DNA from: Pseudoselenomonas ruminantium
GTDB taxonomy: Bacteria; Bacillota; Negativicutes; Selenomonadales; Selenomonadaceae
DNA: 64,000 nucleotides
Assembly: GCA_002373045.1 (NCBI GenBank)
Contig: DFHU01000030.1
Location: forward strand, 30,063-94,062
Direction of reading: 5' to 3'
The notes beneath the pieces are model-generated. The model had not been told where the DNA came from, searched no databases, and saw nothing but the letters and a program-made list of their open reading frames with translations. Of this stretch, positions 17,301 to 25,924 are shown piece by piece (the stretch's first letter is position 1; every line of letters starts with the position of its first letter). The translations under genes were made by a program, and so were the position numbers.

Positions 17301-18019
17301 TTCTCCCCATAAGTAATCTTGTTTTTTTCAGCTACCGTCTTTCCCTTCCAATCGCAATACTTCACCCATGCGGCTATCCCCAGTGCATGTCCTAATTCAT
17401 GACGACAGGTTCCTACAAAATCATTTGCCTGCTCATTAGTCGGCAAGACCGTATCGGTATCTACCCACCAGCCATCTATTATCCCTTCACGATTTGCACC
17501 AAAATGCTGTCCTATGGTAAGCAGGGATATACCGGAGTCTCCCTGCTTAGAAGAATTTGCTCGAAAAATCTCTATTAATTCTTCTTCTTTCGGCTCACCG
17601 GCAAGGGAAATATCTGCCAATTGTTTCATATCGTAATGCGACAATTCTTTTCCCTTCTGCATCATCAAAGCAGGATAATTATCATACATATATTTAGCAC
17701 TTTGAAACGATAATGTTGCCGCGCTCGCATTTTGTGTATTCTTTTCATTTACTACTATAATTTGCCACGGTGAAGAATACCGGGAACGGGGAGCAATTAT
17801 TCCCGTCCAATAAGCTGTAGCAGATTTTGTTGCCTCCCTAATCGGGTCAGACAACGTGTAATGCGAATAAAATTCACCATCATTACAAAATTCAAATTCA
17901 ATAAATTTTTTCCCATCATAATAAACATAATCCGTATCCGAAGCCGATACATTGCCATAAAAATTAAGGCTCATTGCCAAAGATGCCAGAATCGCCAGCT
18001 TTTGTGATTTTTTCATCAT
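14354..18019 (-). CDS. Autotransporter with HELGH metallopeptidase-like passenger
   Basis: 1221 residues. Residues 1 to about 26 form a Sec signal peptide (basic start, hydrophobic core, NVSASD). The N-terminal passenger contains CRHELGHALGI near residue 205, a zinc-peptidase HExxH; the position that would carry the third His in HExxHxxGxxH is Ala, so catalysis and metal ligands are unproven. A repetitive, probably beta-helical region rich in GNADV, TGKGTGA and INISNGAEIKG patches follows. The last ~260 residues look like an outer-membrane autotransporter barrel (NAWVKFTKNWGD through the final FKRVW, terminal Trp). The ATG at 18019 has AAGGAG eight bases upstream. It follows the 281-residue gene by 27 bases, suggesting one transcript. 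Confidence 0.85.
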   Translation of the reverse strand: MMKKSQKLAILASLAMSLNFYGNVSASDTDYVYYDGKKFIEFEFCNDGEFYSHYTLSDPIREATKSATAYWTGIIAPRSRYSSPWQIIVVNEKNTQNASAATLSFQSAKYMYDNYPALMMQKGKELSHYDMKQLADISLAGEPKEEELIEIFRANSSKQGDSGISLLTIGQHFGANREGIIDGWWVDTDTVLPTNEQANDFVGTCRHELGHALGIAAWVKYCDWKGKTVAEKNKITYGENKIPLSKFPDIIADKNNWMLHLVDKNGNHAKENMMIVTTEGFNRIRSIKPEAKQVDYFIVDEGDYAYFMGDRVTEALAGAKFNGISGLPVNAWEGERFEGSHLQTTGMMSHRDYSNYTGFMEVELAVMQDLGYDFDRKAYFGYSVYGDGLTFKNMQGYSARNATGTAYTTDYSIVPLGIGLHVYGSLNNITQAADILTKGTGAVGIRVDGEANKINIPRTTEIHADGKRGKGVLFAYGRDQKLNLAGTVTARGEGGNAVEFNFGSSSNGAIDEYRGSYIRYERKVNEENGEITQGKNLKLNDMNKEKYNAFFDELDGEMIADFNLSGKIVGGKNAIYIGRNAFVKNINISNGAEIKGKITSDWKHFSPEYGFWDTEQSTTYQEKDDDGHVTTKTGKINPLYIQYHGNNYVYNDYIPDLVTNLNFNGDIHYDSDISGSDNLKMNIAAGTMTFTGNADVVNVKVAEGAALYGGNYIVNDMSNKMAIGYKDDETGKFINHGTVGAVTKDTAMTIQGDLVSDGMLCAYSGGDKGHIEVTGNADVDGSTVAAFNMVPGETATVLKAGRITGSIANPEGTPYKAFDLLDMTGIKEDKQVLVKAQAKENTALGFNAEQAATFNAMNDMSIALSAAGGNRRDELRPFYQMNTKTAGKALQEIGASETPHMAALIQQNTLASRVISDRLSTAFSLQPMQVNVPANHLADSDKKDGLKVNMELPVAQDNNAWVKFTKNWGDLDGGASYHGQAISGGYDRRLNKNWRGGVFLSYQAMSLGAASGSGNIYDTRLGLYAGYHKNAADAYLYADYGWIRNKMQRSLGMMGLGAEAKYDAHLLEIGGEYKYDLHADDGKIWHISPYIGFQLSRLQQDAYTENGAGIFNQQIAGMHNTYFAGNLGMEFKRYLKQGSYGLRMGVKHAFAGADPELSFHYEGNNGRNYTLRNSQDKTHFICSLSGETEFSKGWFLSGEAQLQKGAHDKDVSATVQFKRVW

Positions 18020-18046
18020 GAATATCGCTCCTTCTGCTCCCCTATC

Positions 18047-18892
18047 TTATTCCCTGATTACTGCTGCCACCTCATCTATCTGTGGCAGTTCCCCTTCCAA
18101 GTCCACGGTCATTTCCGTGGTCATATTGGGCATAGGCGTCTCCTCAACGCTGTAATCCTTCGGCTCCGCCGCCCGCTCTCTGGCCCGCTCATTTTCCGCA
18201 GAAATCTTGTCGTCTTCCGCATCATGCTTGTGACGGTGTCGCTCCAACGCCGCTGCATTTTTCGCCATAGCGTAAAGGTCTTTATTGAACTCCATGAGTT
18301 CCTTTTCGTCCGCCGGTGAAACCTTCCGCCCGTGCATAATGCGGCTGACCGTCATCATCACCCGAGACATCTTCTCCCCTTCCTCCTGCATGGCATCCCG
18401 GCTCTGCTGCGCATAAGCCGCTTCATGCAACAAGAAGTTATGCGTAGAAATCTGCTTTCTTACACCGTCGATTTCCTTCCCGGCTGCGAGCAATTGCTTC
18501 TTCACTTCATCAGACAAATCCACCCGCTGACCTTCAATCGTCACATAGCCCTGCTTCACGGCCCGGTTAATCATAGCTGTGTTGGCAAACTGCAAACGAT
18601 ACCTGCCCGAATCCCCTATACGGGTGTAAGAACAGACCGCAGCAGCTTCCGTTTCCCGTTCCTGCGTTTTCAAGGCATACCCATCAGAAGAAATCTCCAC
18701 CGCATCCTGCCAGCCCTCTCCAGCCGTTCCCGACACCTTCTGCCGTCCAGCCACATAAACTGCCGCCGCATCCTTATCCCCCGACGGAATAAAAACACCA
18801 TCCTGCACCGTCTTATCCCTAAGCTTCTTCGCCGTTGGCTGTTTGGTATAAGCATCCAACTCACTGCGGGTAAGATTCTGCAATATCCGCAT
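18047..18892 (-). CDS. Uncharacterised charged protein upstream of the autotransporter
   Basis: 281 residues with no family I recognise and no signal peptide or membrane helix, so probably cytoplasmic. The N-terminal ~150 residues are mixed alpha/beta in character; residues about 150-250 are strongly charged and probably helical (KNAAALERHRHKHDAEDD, ENERARERAAEPKD), and the tail is acidic. GGAGGG precedes the ATG. It sits 27 bases before the autotransporter gene, so the two are likely co-transcribed; a role linked to that protein is only a guess from position. Confidence 0.7.
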   Translation of the reverse strand: MRILQNLTRSELDAYTKQPTAKKLRDKTVQDGVFIPSGDKDAAAVYVAGRQKVSGTAGEGWQDAVEISSDGYALKTQERETEAAAVCSYTRIGDSGRYRLQFANTAMINRAVKQGYVTIEGQRVDLSDEVKKQLLAAGKEIDGVRKQISTHNFLLHEAAYAQQSRDAMQEEGEKMSRVMMTVSRIMHGRKVSPADEKELMEFNKDLYAMAKNAAALERHRHKHDAEDDKISAENERARERAAEPKDYSVEETPMPNMTTEMTVDLEGELPQIDEVAAVIRE

Positions 18893-19090
18893 TGTCCGTC
18901 CCTCCTTAGAATCGCAATATATCCTCTTTTAACAATATATCGCATAAAAACAGCCAAACTTAAATCCAACAAACCACCTCTGCCCCTGCCGGTACATTTC
19001 CCCCAAACGCTATCCCTCGTGATTTCGCTCCAAAACTAAAAGTATTCGTTACGCAAGCAACAGCGACGGCATTAAGCGACAGCACTAAGC

Positions 19091-19283
19091 GGGGCCGGGG
19101 CATTGGCTGTCCGTAGCGTATGGCGCTTAGCGTAAAGAAACCGATTTTTGCCTACATCCGTTATATCTGTAAAAGTCTGCTGTCTGAGCGCAGCGAGTTT
19201 TGACTTTTACAGATACTTAATTAAAAGGCAAAAATCGGTTTTAGCTAAGCACCATAGCGAAGGACAACCAATGCCCCGGCCCC
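19091..19283. repeat. 193-nt nested hairpin element
   Basis: Successive arms pair in nested order: GGGGCCGGGGCATTGG (from 19091) with the end at 19283; TATGGCGCTTAG with its imperfect complement; AAACCGATTTTTGCC (19138-19152) with 19228-19242; and TCTGTAAAAGTC (19166-19177) with 19202-19213. The tip contains CTGAGCGCAGCGAG. It occupies most of the gap between uvrA and the 281-residue gene and has no coding potential. Its length and tip match the four 193-195-nt modules at 44.1-44.6 and 50.3-50.8 kb, so I place it in the same family. Confidence 0.8.
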
Positions 19284-19318
19284 GCGCCAACTGCCGCGAA
19301 CCAAATGGTGCAAATCAA

Positions 19319-22147
19319 TTATTCGTTCTTTTCTTCCAACAGCGGCTTCAAGAACTTCCCGGTATAAGATGCGGGAACCTTCACGATATCCTCCGGCCGG
19401 CCTGTTGCCACAATGGTACCGCCCTTATCGCCGCCTTCCGGCCCCAAGTCGATAATATAATCAGCCGTCTTAATCACATCGAGATTATGCTCAATGACCA
19501 CCACCGTATCGCCGCCATCCACGAGCCGCTGCAAAATCCCCAGCAATTTATGAATATCTGCCGAATGCAGGCCGGTAGTCGGTTCATCCAGAATATAAAG
19601 CGTCTTGCCCGTACTGCGGCGGGAAAGTTCCGTTGCCAGTTTCACGCGTTGCGCCTCACCGCCGGACAGGGTAGTTGCCGGCTGTCCCAACTTGATATAG
19701 CCTAAACCCACATCCTGAATGACCTGCAGCTTGCGGGCAATCTTCGGCACATTGGCAAAGAATGCCACCGCTTCATCAATCGTCATATCGAGCACATCCG
19801 CAATGGTCTTGCCCTTATAGCGGACTTCGAGCGTTTCCCGATTATACCGTGCTCCCTTGCAAACTTCACAGGGCACATAAACATCTGGCAAAAAGTGCAT
19901 TTCAATCTTCAAAATGCCATCGCCCTTGCAGGCTTCACAGCGGCCGCCCTTCACGTTGAAGCTGAACCGTCCGGCCTTATAGCCACGCACCTTGGATTCA
20001 CTGGTCTGGCTGAACAGCTCACGGATGGCATCAAAGACGCCCGTATAAGTAGCAGGATTGGAACGCGGCGTGCGGCCAATGGGCTGCTGATCGATATCGA
20101 TAATCTTGTCGATATGCTCCAATCCCTTGATTTTCTTGTGTTTCCCCGGCTTGCCCTTGGCATGGTACAGCCGCGAAGCAATGCCTTTATACAGGATTTC
20201 ATTGACCAGTGTACTCTTGCCCGAACCGGACACCCCGGTTACCAGAGTCAGCGTGCCCAAGGGGAATTTCACATTGATATCCTTGAGATTGTTTTCTGCC
20301 GCCCCCACAACTTCCAGACATTTGCCATTGCCCGGACGGCGGCGGGAAGGAACGGGAATAAACTTCCTGCGGGACAGATACTGTCCCGTCACCGACTCCG
20401 GCACCTGCATGATTTCCTGTGCCGTTCCCTGTGCCACAACTCGTCCGCCATGTTCACCGGCTCCCGGACCAATATCAATGATATGGTCGGCGGCATACAT
20501 GGTATCTTCATCATGCTCGACTACAAGCAGGGTATTGCCCAAATCCCGCAGATTTTTGAGCGTTTCGAGCAGGCGGTTGTTATCCCGCTGGTGCAGGCCG
20601 ATACTGGGCTCGTCGAGTACATAGAGCACGCCCTGCAGGCCTGAGCCAATCTGCGTGGCCAGACGGATGCGCTGGGCCTCGCCGCCGGAAAGCGTCCCTG
20701 CCGCCCGCGACAGCGTCAGATAATCCAAACCGACATTTAAGAGGAAGTTCAGCCGCGCATGGATTTCCTTCAAAATTTGTTTGGCAATCTTGGCTTCCCG
20801 CGGCGTGAGTTCCAAATTCATAAAGAAACTTTCTGCCTCCCGGATATTCATATCCGTCACTTCATGGATATTCTTGCCGCCGACCAGAACCGACAAGGTT
20901 TCCGGCTTCAAGCGTGCACCATGGCAGGCCGAGCAGGGAATTTCCGTCATGTAGTTTTCATAGGACTCCCGCATTTCGTCCGAATCCGTTTCATGGTAGC
21001 GGCGGGCCAAAAGCGGCATAACGCCCTCAAATTCCACATTGTATTCCTTGTTTTCCCCGAACATATTGGTGTAATGGAAACGGAATTTTTCATCTGCCGA
21101 ACCGTACATCAATACCTTCTGAGTCTTCTTGTCCATGTCCTTCCACGGCGTGTCCAAATCATAGCCATAATCCTTGAGCACCGCTGCCATGGCGCACATG
21201 GCATAGGAATTGACATTTTTCGACAATGGCGCAAAAACGCCATCTCCCACGGAAAGTTTGGGGTCAGGAATTACAAGTTCCTCGTCAAATTCCATATGAC
21301 TGCCGAGCCCCATGCACACAGGGCAAGCACCATAAGGATTATTGAACGAAAACATGCGCGGCGTGATTTCCGGCAGACTGATACCGCAGTCCACGCAGGC
21401 AAAGTTTTCGCTGAACATCAAAAGTTCACCGTCCACCACCTGCACATAGACCACGCCTTCGCCGAGTTTAAGTGCAGTTTCCAACGAATCGGCGAGCCGC
21501 TGGTCCATGCCTTCCCGCACCACCAGACGGTCAATCACGACTTCAATGGTATGTTTCTTATTCTTCTCCAAATTGATATCGTCGTTGATGTCAAAGATTT
21601 CCCCATCAATGCGCACGCGCACATAGCCTTCATGGCGGATATGTTCGAGAATCTTGCGGTGCTCACCCTTCTTGCCCCGCACGACCTGTGCCATGATGAG
21701 CAGCTTCGTGCGCTCGGGCAGTTCCTTTATCTGGTCCACCATCTGGTCAACCGTCTGCTGGCTGATGGGCTTGCCGCACTTGGGACAATGAGGACGCCCC
21801 GCCCGTGCAAAGAGCAGTCGCAGATAGTCATAGATTTCCGTGACCGTCCCCACCGTGGAACGCGGATTGTGGCTCGTGGTCTTCTGGTCAATGGAAATAG
21901 CCGGCGAAAGGCCGTCAATATTATCCACATCCGGCTTGTCCATCTGCCCCAAAAACTGCCGGGCATAGGAGGACAGCGATTCCACATAACGCCGCTGCCC
22001 TTCGGCATAAACCGTATCAAACGCCAGCGAGGATTTCCCCGACCCCGACAGGCCCGTAACCACAACCAATTTATCCCGCGGAATGTCCACATTGATGTTC
22101 TTTAAGTTATGGGCTCTTGCCCCCTTGATTTTGATAAACTGTTCCAT
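19319..22147 (-). CDS. uvrA: Excinuclease ABC subunit A
   Basis: 942 residues. Damage-recognition ATPase of nucleotide excision repair, loading UvrB. It has two ABC ATPase modules: Walker A GLSGSGKSSLAFDT near residue 30 and GVSGSGKSTLVNEI near residue 640, with signatures LSGGEAQRIRLA and LSGGEAQRVKLA and Walker B segments LYVLDEPSIGLH and LYILDEPTTGLH. Zinc-finger cysteines appear as CPKC, CVDCG, CPVC and CEACKGDG. I start at ATG 22147 (MEQFIKIKGARAHNLK), matching family N-termini, not at the upstream in-frame start at 22225. uvrB is not adjacent. Confidence 0.97.
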   Translation of the reverse strand: MEQFIKIKGARAHNLKNINVDIPRDKLVVVTGLSGSGKSSLAFDTVYAEGQRRYVESLSSYARQFLGQMDKPDVDNIDGLSPAISIDQKTTSHNPRSTVGTVTEIYDYLRLLFARAGRPHCPKCGKPISQQTVDQMVDQIKELPERTKLLIMAQVVRGKKGEHRKILEHIRHEGYVRVRIDGEIFDINDDINLEKNKKHTIEVVIDRLVVREGMDQRLADSLETALKLGEGVVYVQVVDGELLMFSENFACVDCGISLPEITPRMFSFNNPYGACPVCMGLGSHMEFDEELVIPDPKLSVGDGVFAPLSKNVNSYAMCAMAAVLKDYGYDLDTPWKDMDKKTQKVLMYGSADEKFRFHYTNMFGENKEYNVEFEGVMPLLARRYHETDSDEMRESYENYMTEIPCSACHGARLKPETLSVLVGGKNIHEVTDMNIREAESFFMNLELTPREAKIAKQILKEIHARLNFLLNVGLDYLTLSRAAGTLSGGEAQRIRLATQIGSGLQGVLYVLDEPSIGLHQRDNNRLLETLKNLRDLGNTLLVVEHDEDTMYAADHIIDIGPGAGEHGGRVVAQGTAQEIMQVPESVTGQYLSRRKFIPVPSRRRPGNGKCLEVVGAAENNLKDINVKFPLGTLTLVTGVSGSGKSTLVNEILYKGIASRLYHAKGKPGKHKKIKGLEHIDKIIDIDQQPIGRTPRSNPATYTGVFDAIRELFSQTSESKVRGYKAGRFSFNVKGGRCEACKGDGILKIEMHFLPDVYVPCEVCKGARYNRETLEVRYKGKTIADVLDMTIDEAVAFFANVPKIARKLQVIQDVGLGYIKLGQPATTLSGGEAQRVKLATELSRRSTGKTLYILDEPTTGLHSADIHKLLGILQRLVDGGDTVVVIEHNLDVIKTADYIIDLGPEGGDKGGTIVATGRPEDIVKVPASYTGKFLKPLLEEKNE

Positions 22148-22185
22148 AACCTTGCCTCTTTCATACACGTCAATGGTTATCCTGC

Positions 22186-22213
22186 AAAAAGAAAGGGGCT
22201 TTTCAGCCCCTTT
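22186..22213 (-). terminator. Terminator of the ilv-leu operon
   Basis: AAGGGGCT and AGCCCCTT arms (22192-22213) around a short loop, followed on the minus strand by a run of T (22186-22191). It lies between ilvB and uvrA. Confidence 0.85.
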
Positions 22214-22273
22214 GCTTATATGCAACTGTATTGCTTACCACAAGTATATACCATTTGCCGGGCCATCGCAAGA

Positions 22274-23938
22274 TTACTTAAACTCGACGAATTCATCAAT
22301 ACGCGCCCCGCCCTTAATCATGGGTTCCACGAAGCTGCGCCATACATTGAGAACGATGACCCGTGGATGGTCTTTATCCTCCAGCGCCCGCTTCAGTGCT
22401 TCGGCAAATTCCTCCTGCGTGGAAACCGTTTCGGCCTTGATGCCAAAACTGCCCGCATAGGCGGCATAATCCATCGGATAGTCAAATTCACAGGCGATAT
22501 AGCGTTCCTGATACATGACCTTCTGCAGCTGGCGAATCATGCCCAAACTGGTGTTGTTGACAATCAGCGAAATCACCGGCAGCTGCAGGCGGGCGATGGT
22601 ATAGAACTCGTTGCCCGTCATCTTGATGCCGCCGTCACCGGCCACATGGATGACGCGCCGACTCGCGCCATAGTACATCTGTGCCCCCATTGCCGCGGGC
22701 AGGCCAAAGCCCATCGTGCCAAGGCCCCCCGAAGTCAGCCAGGTGCGCGGTTCTTCGATGCGCAAGTGCAGAGCCGCCCACATCTGATGCTGACCCACAT
22801 CGGTCGCAAAGGCATAAGGCTTGCCTTTGGTGTTTTGCGCCACCTGATGAAGCGCCCAGGGAACCGTCAGCCGATTCACATGGTAGTCATAATCATAAGT
22901 CTCCTGCCAGCCCTGAATCTGCTGCCACCATTCGTCCAGATTGCCCGTGGCCTCCTGCTTCATCAAAAGCCCTAAAATAACCTTCATATCGCCAGCCAGC
23001 CCCAGGCTGTTGCCGATATTTTTATCAATCTCGGCAGGGTCAATGTCAATGTGAATGAACTTTGTATCCTGCGTATACTTCTTGACATTACCCGTCTGAC
23101 GGTCACCGAAGCGGCTGCCAATGGCGATGATTAAATCTGCCGCCGCCACCGCATGATTGGCCGCCTTTTCCCCATGCATTCCCGCAAAGCCCAGAGACTG
23201 CGGATGTTCTCTGGGGATAGCGCCTAAGCCCATCAAAGTATGCGCCACCGGCAGATGATATTTTTCCACAAAGGCTGTAACTTCAGCCGTAGCCCCTGCC
23301 GAAATGACACCGCCACCGACAATGACCACCGGTTTCTGCGCCTTGACGATTTCATGCGCAGCTTCCGCGGCACAAATCAGAAAATCCGCATCCGGCTTGC
23401 CCACTTTTTTTGTTTCTTCTACAGCGTCCTTCCAGGCCACTTCCTCAAAGAACAAATCCCTGGGCACATCCACAAGCACCGGGCCGGGGCGGCCTTTTTT
23501 CGCCAAAGCAAAGGCTTCTCTAATCGTGTCCACCAGAATCTTAGCGTCTTTTACCTTGTAGTTGTGCTTGGTAATCGGCATAGTCACATCGAGAATATCC
23601 GTTTCCTGAAAGGCATCACGGCCCAAAAGCGCCGTGTCCACCTGTCCGGTGATAGCGACCACGGGAATGGAATCCATAAAGGCCGTAGCCAGGCCCGTCA
23701 CGAGGTTCGTGGCTCCCGGGCCGGAAGTTGCGATACAGACGCCGACTTTTCCCGAAGCACGTGCATAGCCGTCAGCGGCGTGGGCGGCATTTTGCTCGTG
23801 GGTCACGAGAACCTGCTTTATCTCCTTGCTATCATATAAAGCGTCGTATAAAGGCAGTATCATCCCCCCGGGATAGCCAAACACCGTATCGACGCCCTGT
23901 TCCTTCAAACATGCAACGACTGCCTGTGCTCCGTTCAT
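22274..23938 (-). CDS. ilvB: Acetolactate synthase large subunit
   Basis: 554 residues. ThDP- and FAD-dependent enzyme condensing pyruvate (or pyruvate and 2-ketobutyrate) to the acetohydroxy acids of valine, leucine and isoleucine synthesis. The N-terminal pyrimidine-binding domain has DTVFGYPGGMILPLYDA with the activating Glu in THEQNAAHAADGYARA; the C-terminal ThDP domain has HVAGDGGIKMTGNEF and ending NN in SLIVNNTSLGM. It starts six bases after leuB, with the small subunit ilvN at the front of the same operon. Confidence 0.95.
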   Translation of the reverse strand: MNGAQAVVACLKEQGVDTVFGYPGGMILPLYDALYDSKEIKQVLVTHEQNAAHAADGYARASGKVGVCIATSGPGATNLVTGLATAFMDSIPVVAITGQVDTALLGRDAFQETDILDVTMPITKHNYKVKDAKILVDTIREAFALAKKGRPGPVLVDVPRDLFFEEVAWKDAVEETKKVGKPDADFLICAAEAAHEIVKAQKPVVIVGGGVISAGATAEVTAFVEKYHLPVAHTLMGLGAIPREHPQSLGFAGMHGEKAANHAVAAADLIIAIGSRFGDRQTGNVKKYTQDTKFIHIDIDPAEIDKNIGNSLGLAGDMKVILGLLMKQEATGNLDEWWQQIQGWQETYDYDYHVNRLTVPWALHQVAQNTKGKPYAFATDVGQHQMWAALHLRIEEPRTWLTSGGLGTMGFGLPAAMGAQMYYGASRRVIHVAGDGGIKMTGNEFYTIARLQLPVISLIVNNTSLGMIRQLQKVMYQERYIACEFDYPMDYAAYAGSFGIKAETVSTQEEFAEALKRALEDKDHPRVIVLNVWRSFVEPMIKGGARIDEFVEFK

Positions 23939-23944
23939 AACAAA

Positions 23945-25009
23945 TTACACCCTCTCACTGATTACCTTGGTCATTTCTGCGGTACCCACCTTCGTAAAGC
24001 CGTCCTTCCACAAGTCCGGCGTACGGAAACCTTCAGCCAGCGCCTTATCCACGGCTGCCTCGATAGCATCTGCTGCGGCTTCCTCATGCAGCGAATACCG
24101 GAGCAGCATAGCCGCCGACAAAATCGTGCCAATGGGATTGGCAATTCCCTGCCCGGCGATATCCGGCGCACTGCCATGAATTGGCTCATAGAGGCTCGTA
24201 CATTCGCCAATGGAAGCAGACGGCAGCATACCGATGGAACCGCCAACTACAGCCGCCTCATCAGAGAGAATATCCCCAAAGAGATTGCCCGTCACGATAA
24301 CGTCAAACTGGGTAGGCTTAACGGCAATCTGCATAGCGCAGTTGTCCACATAGAGATTATTGCACTCCACTTCCGGATAATCCTTGGCGACTTTTTCGAC
24401 CGTTCTGCGCCAGAGCCGTGAGGTTGCCAGCACATTGGACTTGTCCACGGAAGTCACCTTGCCCCGGCGCAGTTTCGCCGTTTCAAAGGCGAGCTTGGCA
24501 ATACGTTCCACTTCGGGAACGGAATAATTTTCCAAATCCCATGCCCGTTCTACGCCGTTATGCTGTTCGGATTCACACTTCTCGCCAAAGTAAATGCCGC
24601 CGATAAGCTCACGGACGATAACGAGGTCAGCCCCGCGCACAAGTTCCGGTTTTAAGGGAGAATACTCAATCAGCGCATCGGCGACCTTTACCGGGCGCAG
24701 GTTAGCATAAAGCCCCAGCTCCTTGCGCAGACCCAGAATCGCCTTTTCCGGACGCTTGGCAGGCTCTACCTTATCCCATTTATCGCCGCCCACGGCTCCG
24801 AACAGAACACCATCGGATGCCTTGCAGGCCTCAATGGTTTCCTGCGGCAGGGGTGTGCCGAATTTATCATACGCCGTACCGCCTGCATCATGGTAGTCAA
24901 AGCTAAGACCCAAGCCAAATTTCTTATCGGCTGCCTTCAGCACCTCTACTGCCGAATCAGTAATTTCCTTGCCAATGCCATCACCGGGAATAACTACTAT
25001 TTTCTTCAT
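23945..25009 (-). CDS. leuB: 3-Isopropylmalate dehydrogenase
   Basis: 354 residues. NAD-dependent oxidative decarboxylation of 3-isopropylmalate in leucine synthesis. Seen: KKIVVIPGDGIGKE at the start, LRKELGLYANLRPVK, VRELIGGIYFGE with the substrate-discriminating region, DNCAMQ, and the nucleotide loop EPIHGSAPDIAGQGIANPIG. The ATG at 25009 is chosen because family proteins begin here and GAGGTG precedes it; the frame extends 11 codons further upstream. The DUF1919 gene is inserted between leuB and leuD. Confidence 0.96.
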   Translation of the reverse strand: MKKIVVIPGDGIGKEITDSAVEVLKAADKKFGLGLSFDYHDAGGTAYDKFGTPLPQETIEACKASDGVLFGAVGGDKWDKVEPAKRPEKAILGLRKELGLYANLRPVKVADALIEYSPLKPELVRGADLVIVRELIGGIYFGEKCESEQHNGVERAWDLENYSVPEVERIAKLAFETAKLRRGKVTSVDKSNVLATSRLWRRTVEKVAKDYPEVECNNLYVDNCAMQIAVKPTQFDVIVTGNLFGDILSDEAAVVGGSIGMLPSASIGECTSLYEPIHGSAPDIAGQGIANPIGTILSAAMLLRYSLHEEAAADAIEAAVDKALAEGFRTPDLWKDGFTKVGTAEMTKVISERV

Positions 25010-25034
25010 CAATATAAACACCTCATAGTTATAT

Positions 25035-25912
25035 TTATTCACGCATTTTTTGCAATAAAGCCTGATAATACCTAGGATATTTTCCTCTTGCTATTTCTAA
25101 AACCATATTATAAATATCATCCTCTTCTACTTTATCTATCGTTATACATGATTTTAGCTTAGTAGCAAATGGAACTATACATGCCTTATGTTTATAGGGA
25201 AGACTATCAAATTCATCGGCTATATACCATGAGTCTGTCCCCATCATAACAAAAATATTCTCCCAATTTATCCGTTGTTTTCTTTCTTCCCATTTTTCTG
25301 CTGCCTGCTGAAAATCATGATAATGTACCATATGAACTTTGATATCATATAGTGAAAAAATAGGATAATAACTATTTTCCACGTCTTGTGCCGCATCGAC
25401 TAACTTCAAGGGAGCTTGCATATATTCACGTGGAAAGTGTAAAAAACGCAAAAAATCTTTCTCAGGCACACGCATATTTATAAATGGTGACTTAAATTGC
25501 AGCCCAAGAGAACGATATAAAATTCCACCAGAACAGCTATAGGAAAAAATTGTCATATCATTTAGTTCTTTTCCTATACTATCATAATGACATGCCAACC
25601 TATGAACCGTATTAAGCCAATCCCATTTCATATATTCGAGTAATCCTATTGTCACAATCTGCTTTTCCTTAAATCCCACTTGCAAAGCATTTTGTATAAT
25701 ATCTTCCTCAAATTGAGTGGAAGTAACTATAACATAATCTATCTTGCGCGGTTGGATCTTTGTTACAGGTATGAATGTCCCCCCCTTGTGTACCTAGGTG
25801 CTTCTTTTGCAGTCAAATACACATTTAGGGCATATATCCTTACCATATTATAAAGTTCTTTTTCCTGTCTGCCAAAATCTACTCCCAGTCCCCAAATCAG
25901 CACGTTTGTCAT
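25035..25912 (-). pseudogene. DUF1919 family gene with frameshift at a G7 run, inside the leu operon
   Basis: The frame starts at ATG 25912 (GAGGTG upstream, 12 bases after leuD) with MTNVLIWGLGVDFGRQ, a Rossmann-like opening, and hits a stop at 25763. The rest continues in another frame from the run of seven G (25779-25785 on the minus strand) to 25035. One more G would fuse the parts into a 292-residue protein. The second part has DUF1919 hallmarks: SYSCSGGILYRSLGLQFKSP, LRFLHFPREYM, YDIKVHMVHYHDFQQA and EERKQRINWENIF. DUF1919 proteins occur in polysaccharide loci; their activity is not known to me. The gene is markedly more AT-rich than its neighbours, which suggests transfer. The shift may be a disabling mutation, phase variation or a sequencing error. 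Confidence 0.85.
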
Positions 25913-25924
25913 TACTCTAGCACC

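Noticed and set aside
20759..22105. A 448-codon plus-strand open frame opposite uvrA
   Set aside because: It is a shadow of uvrA; His- and Arg-rich composition and no recognisable domain.
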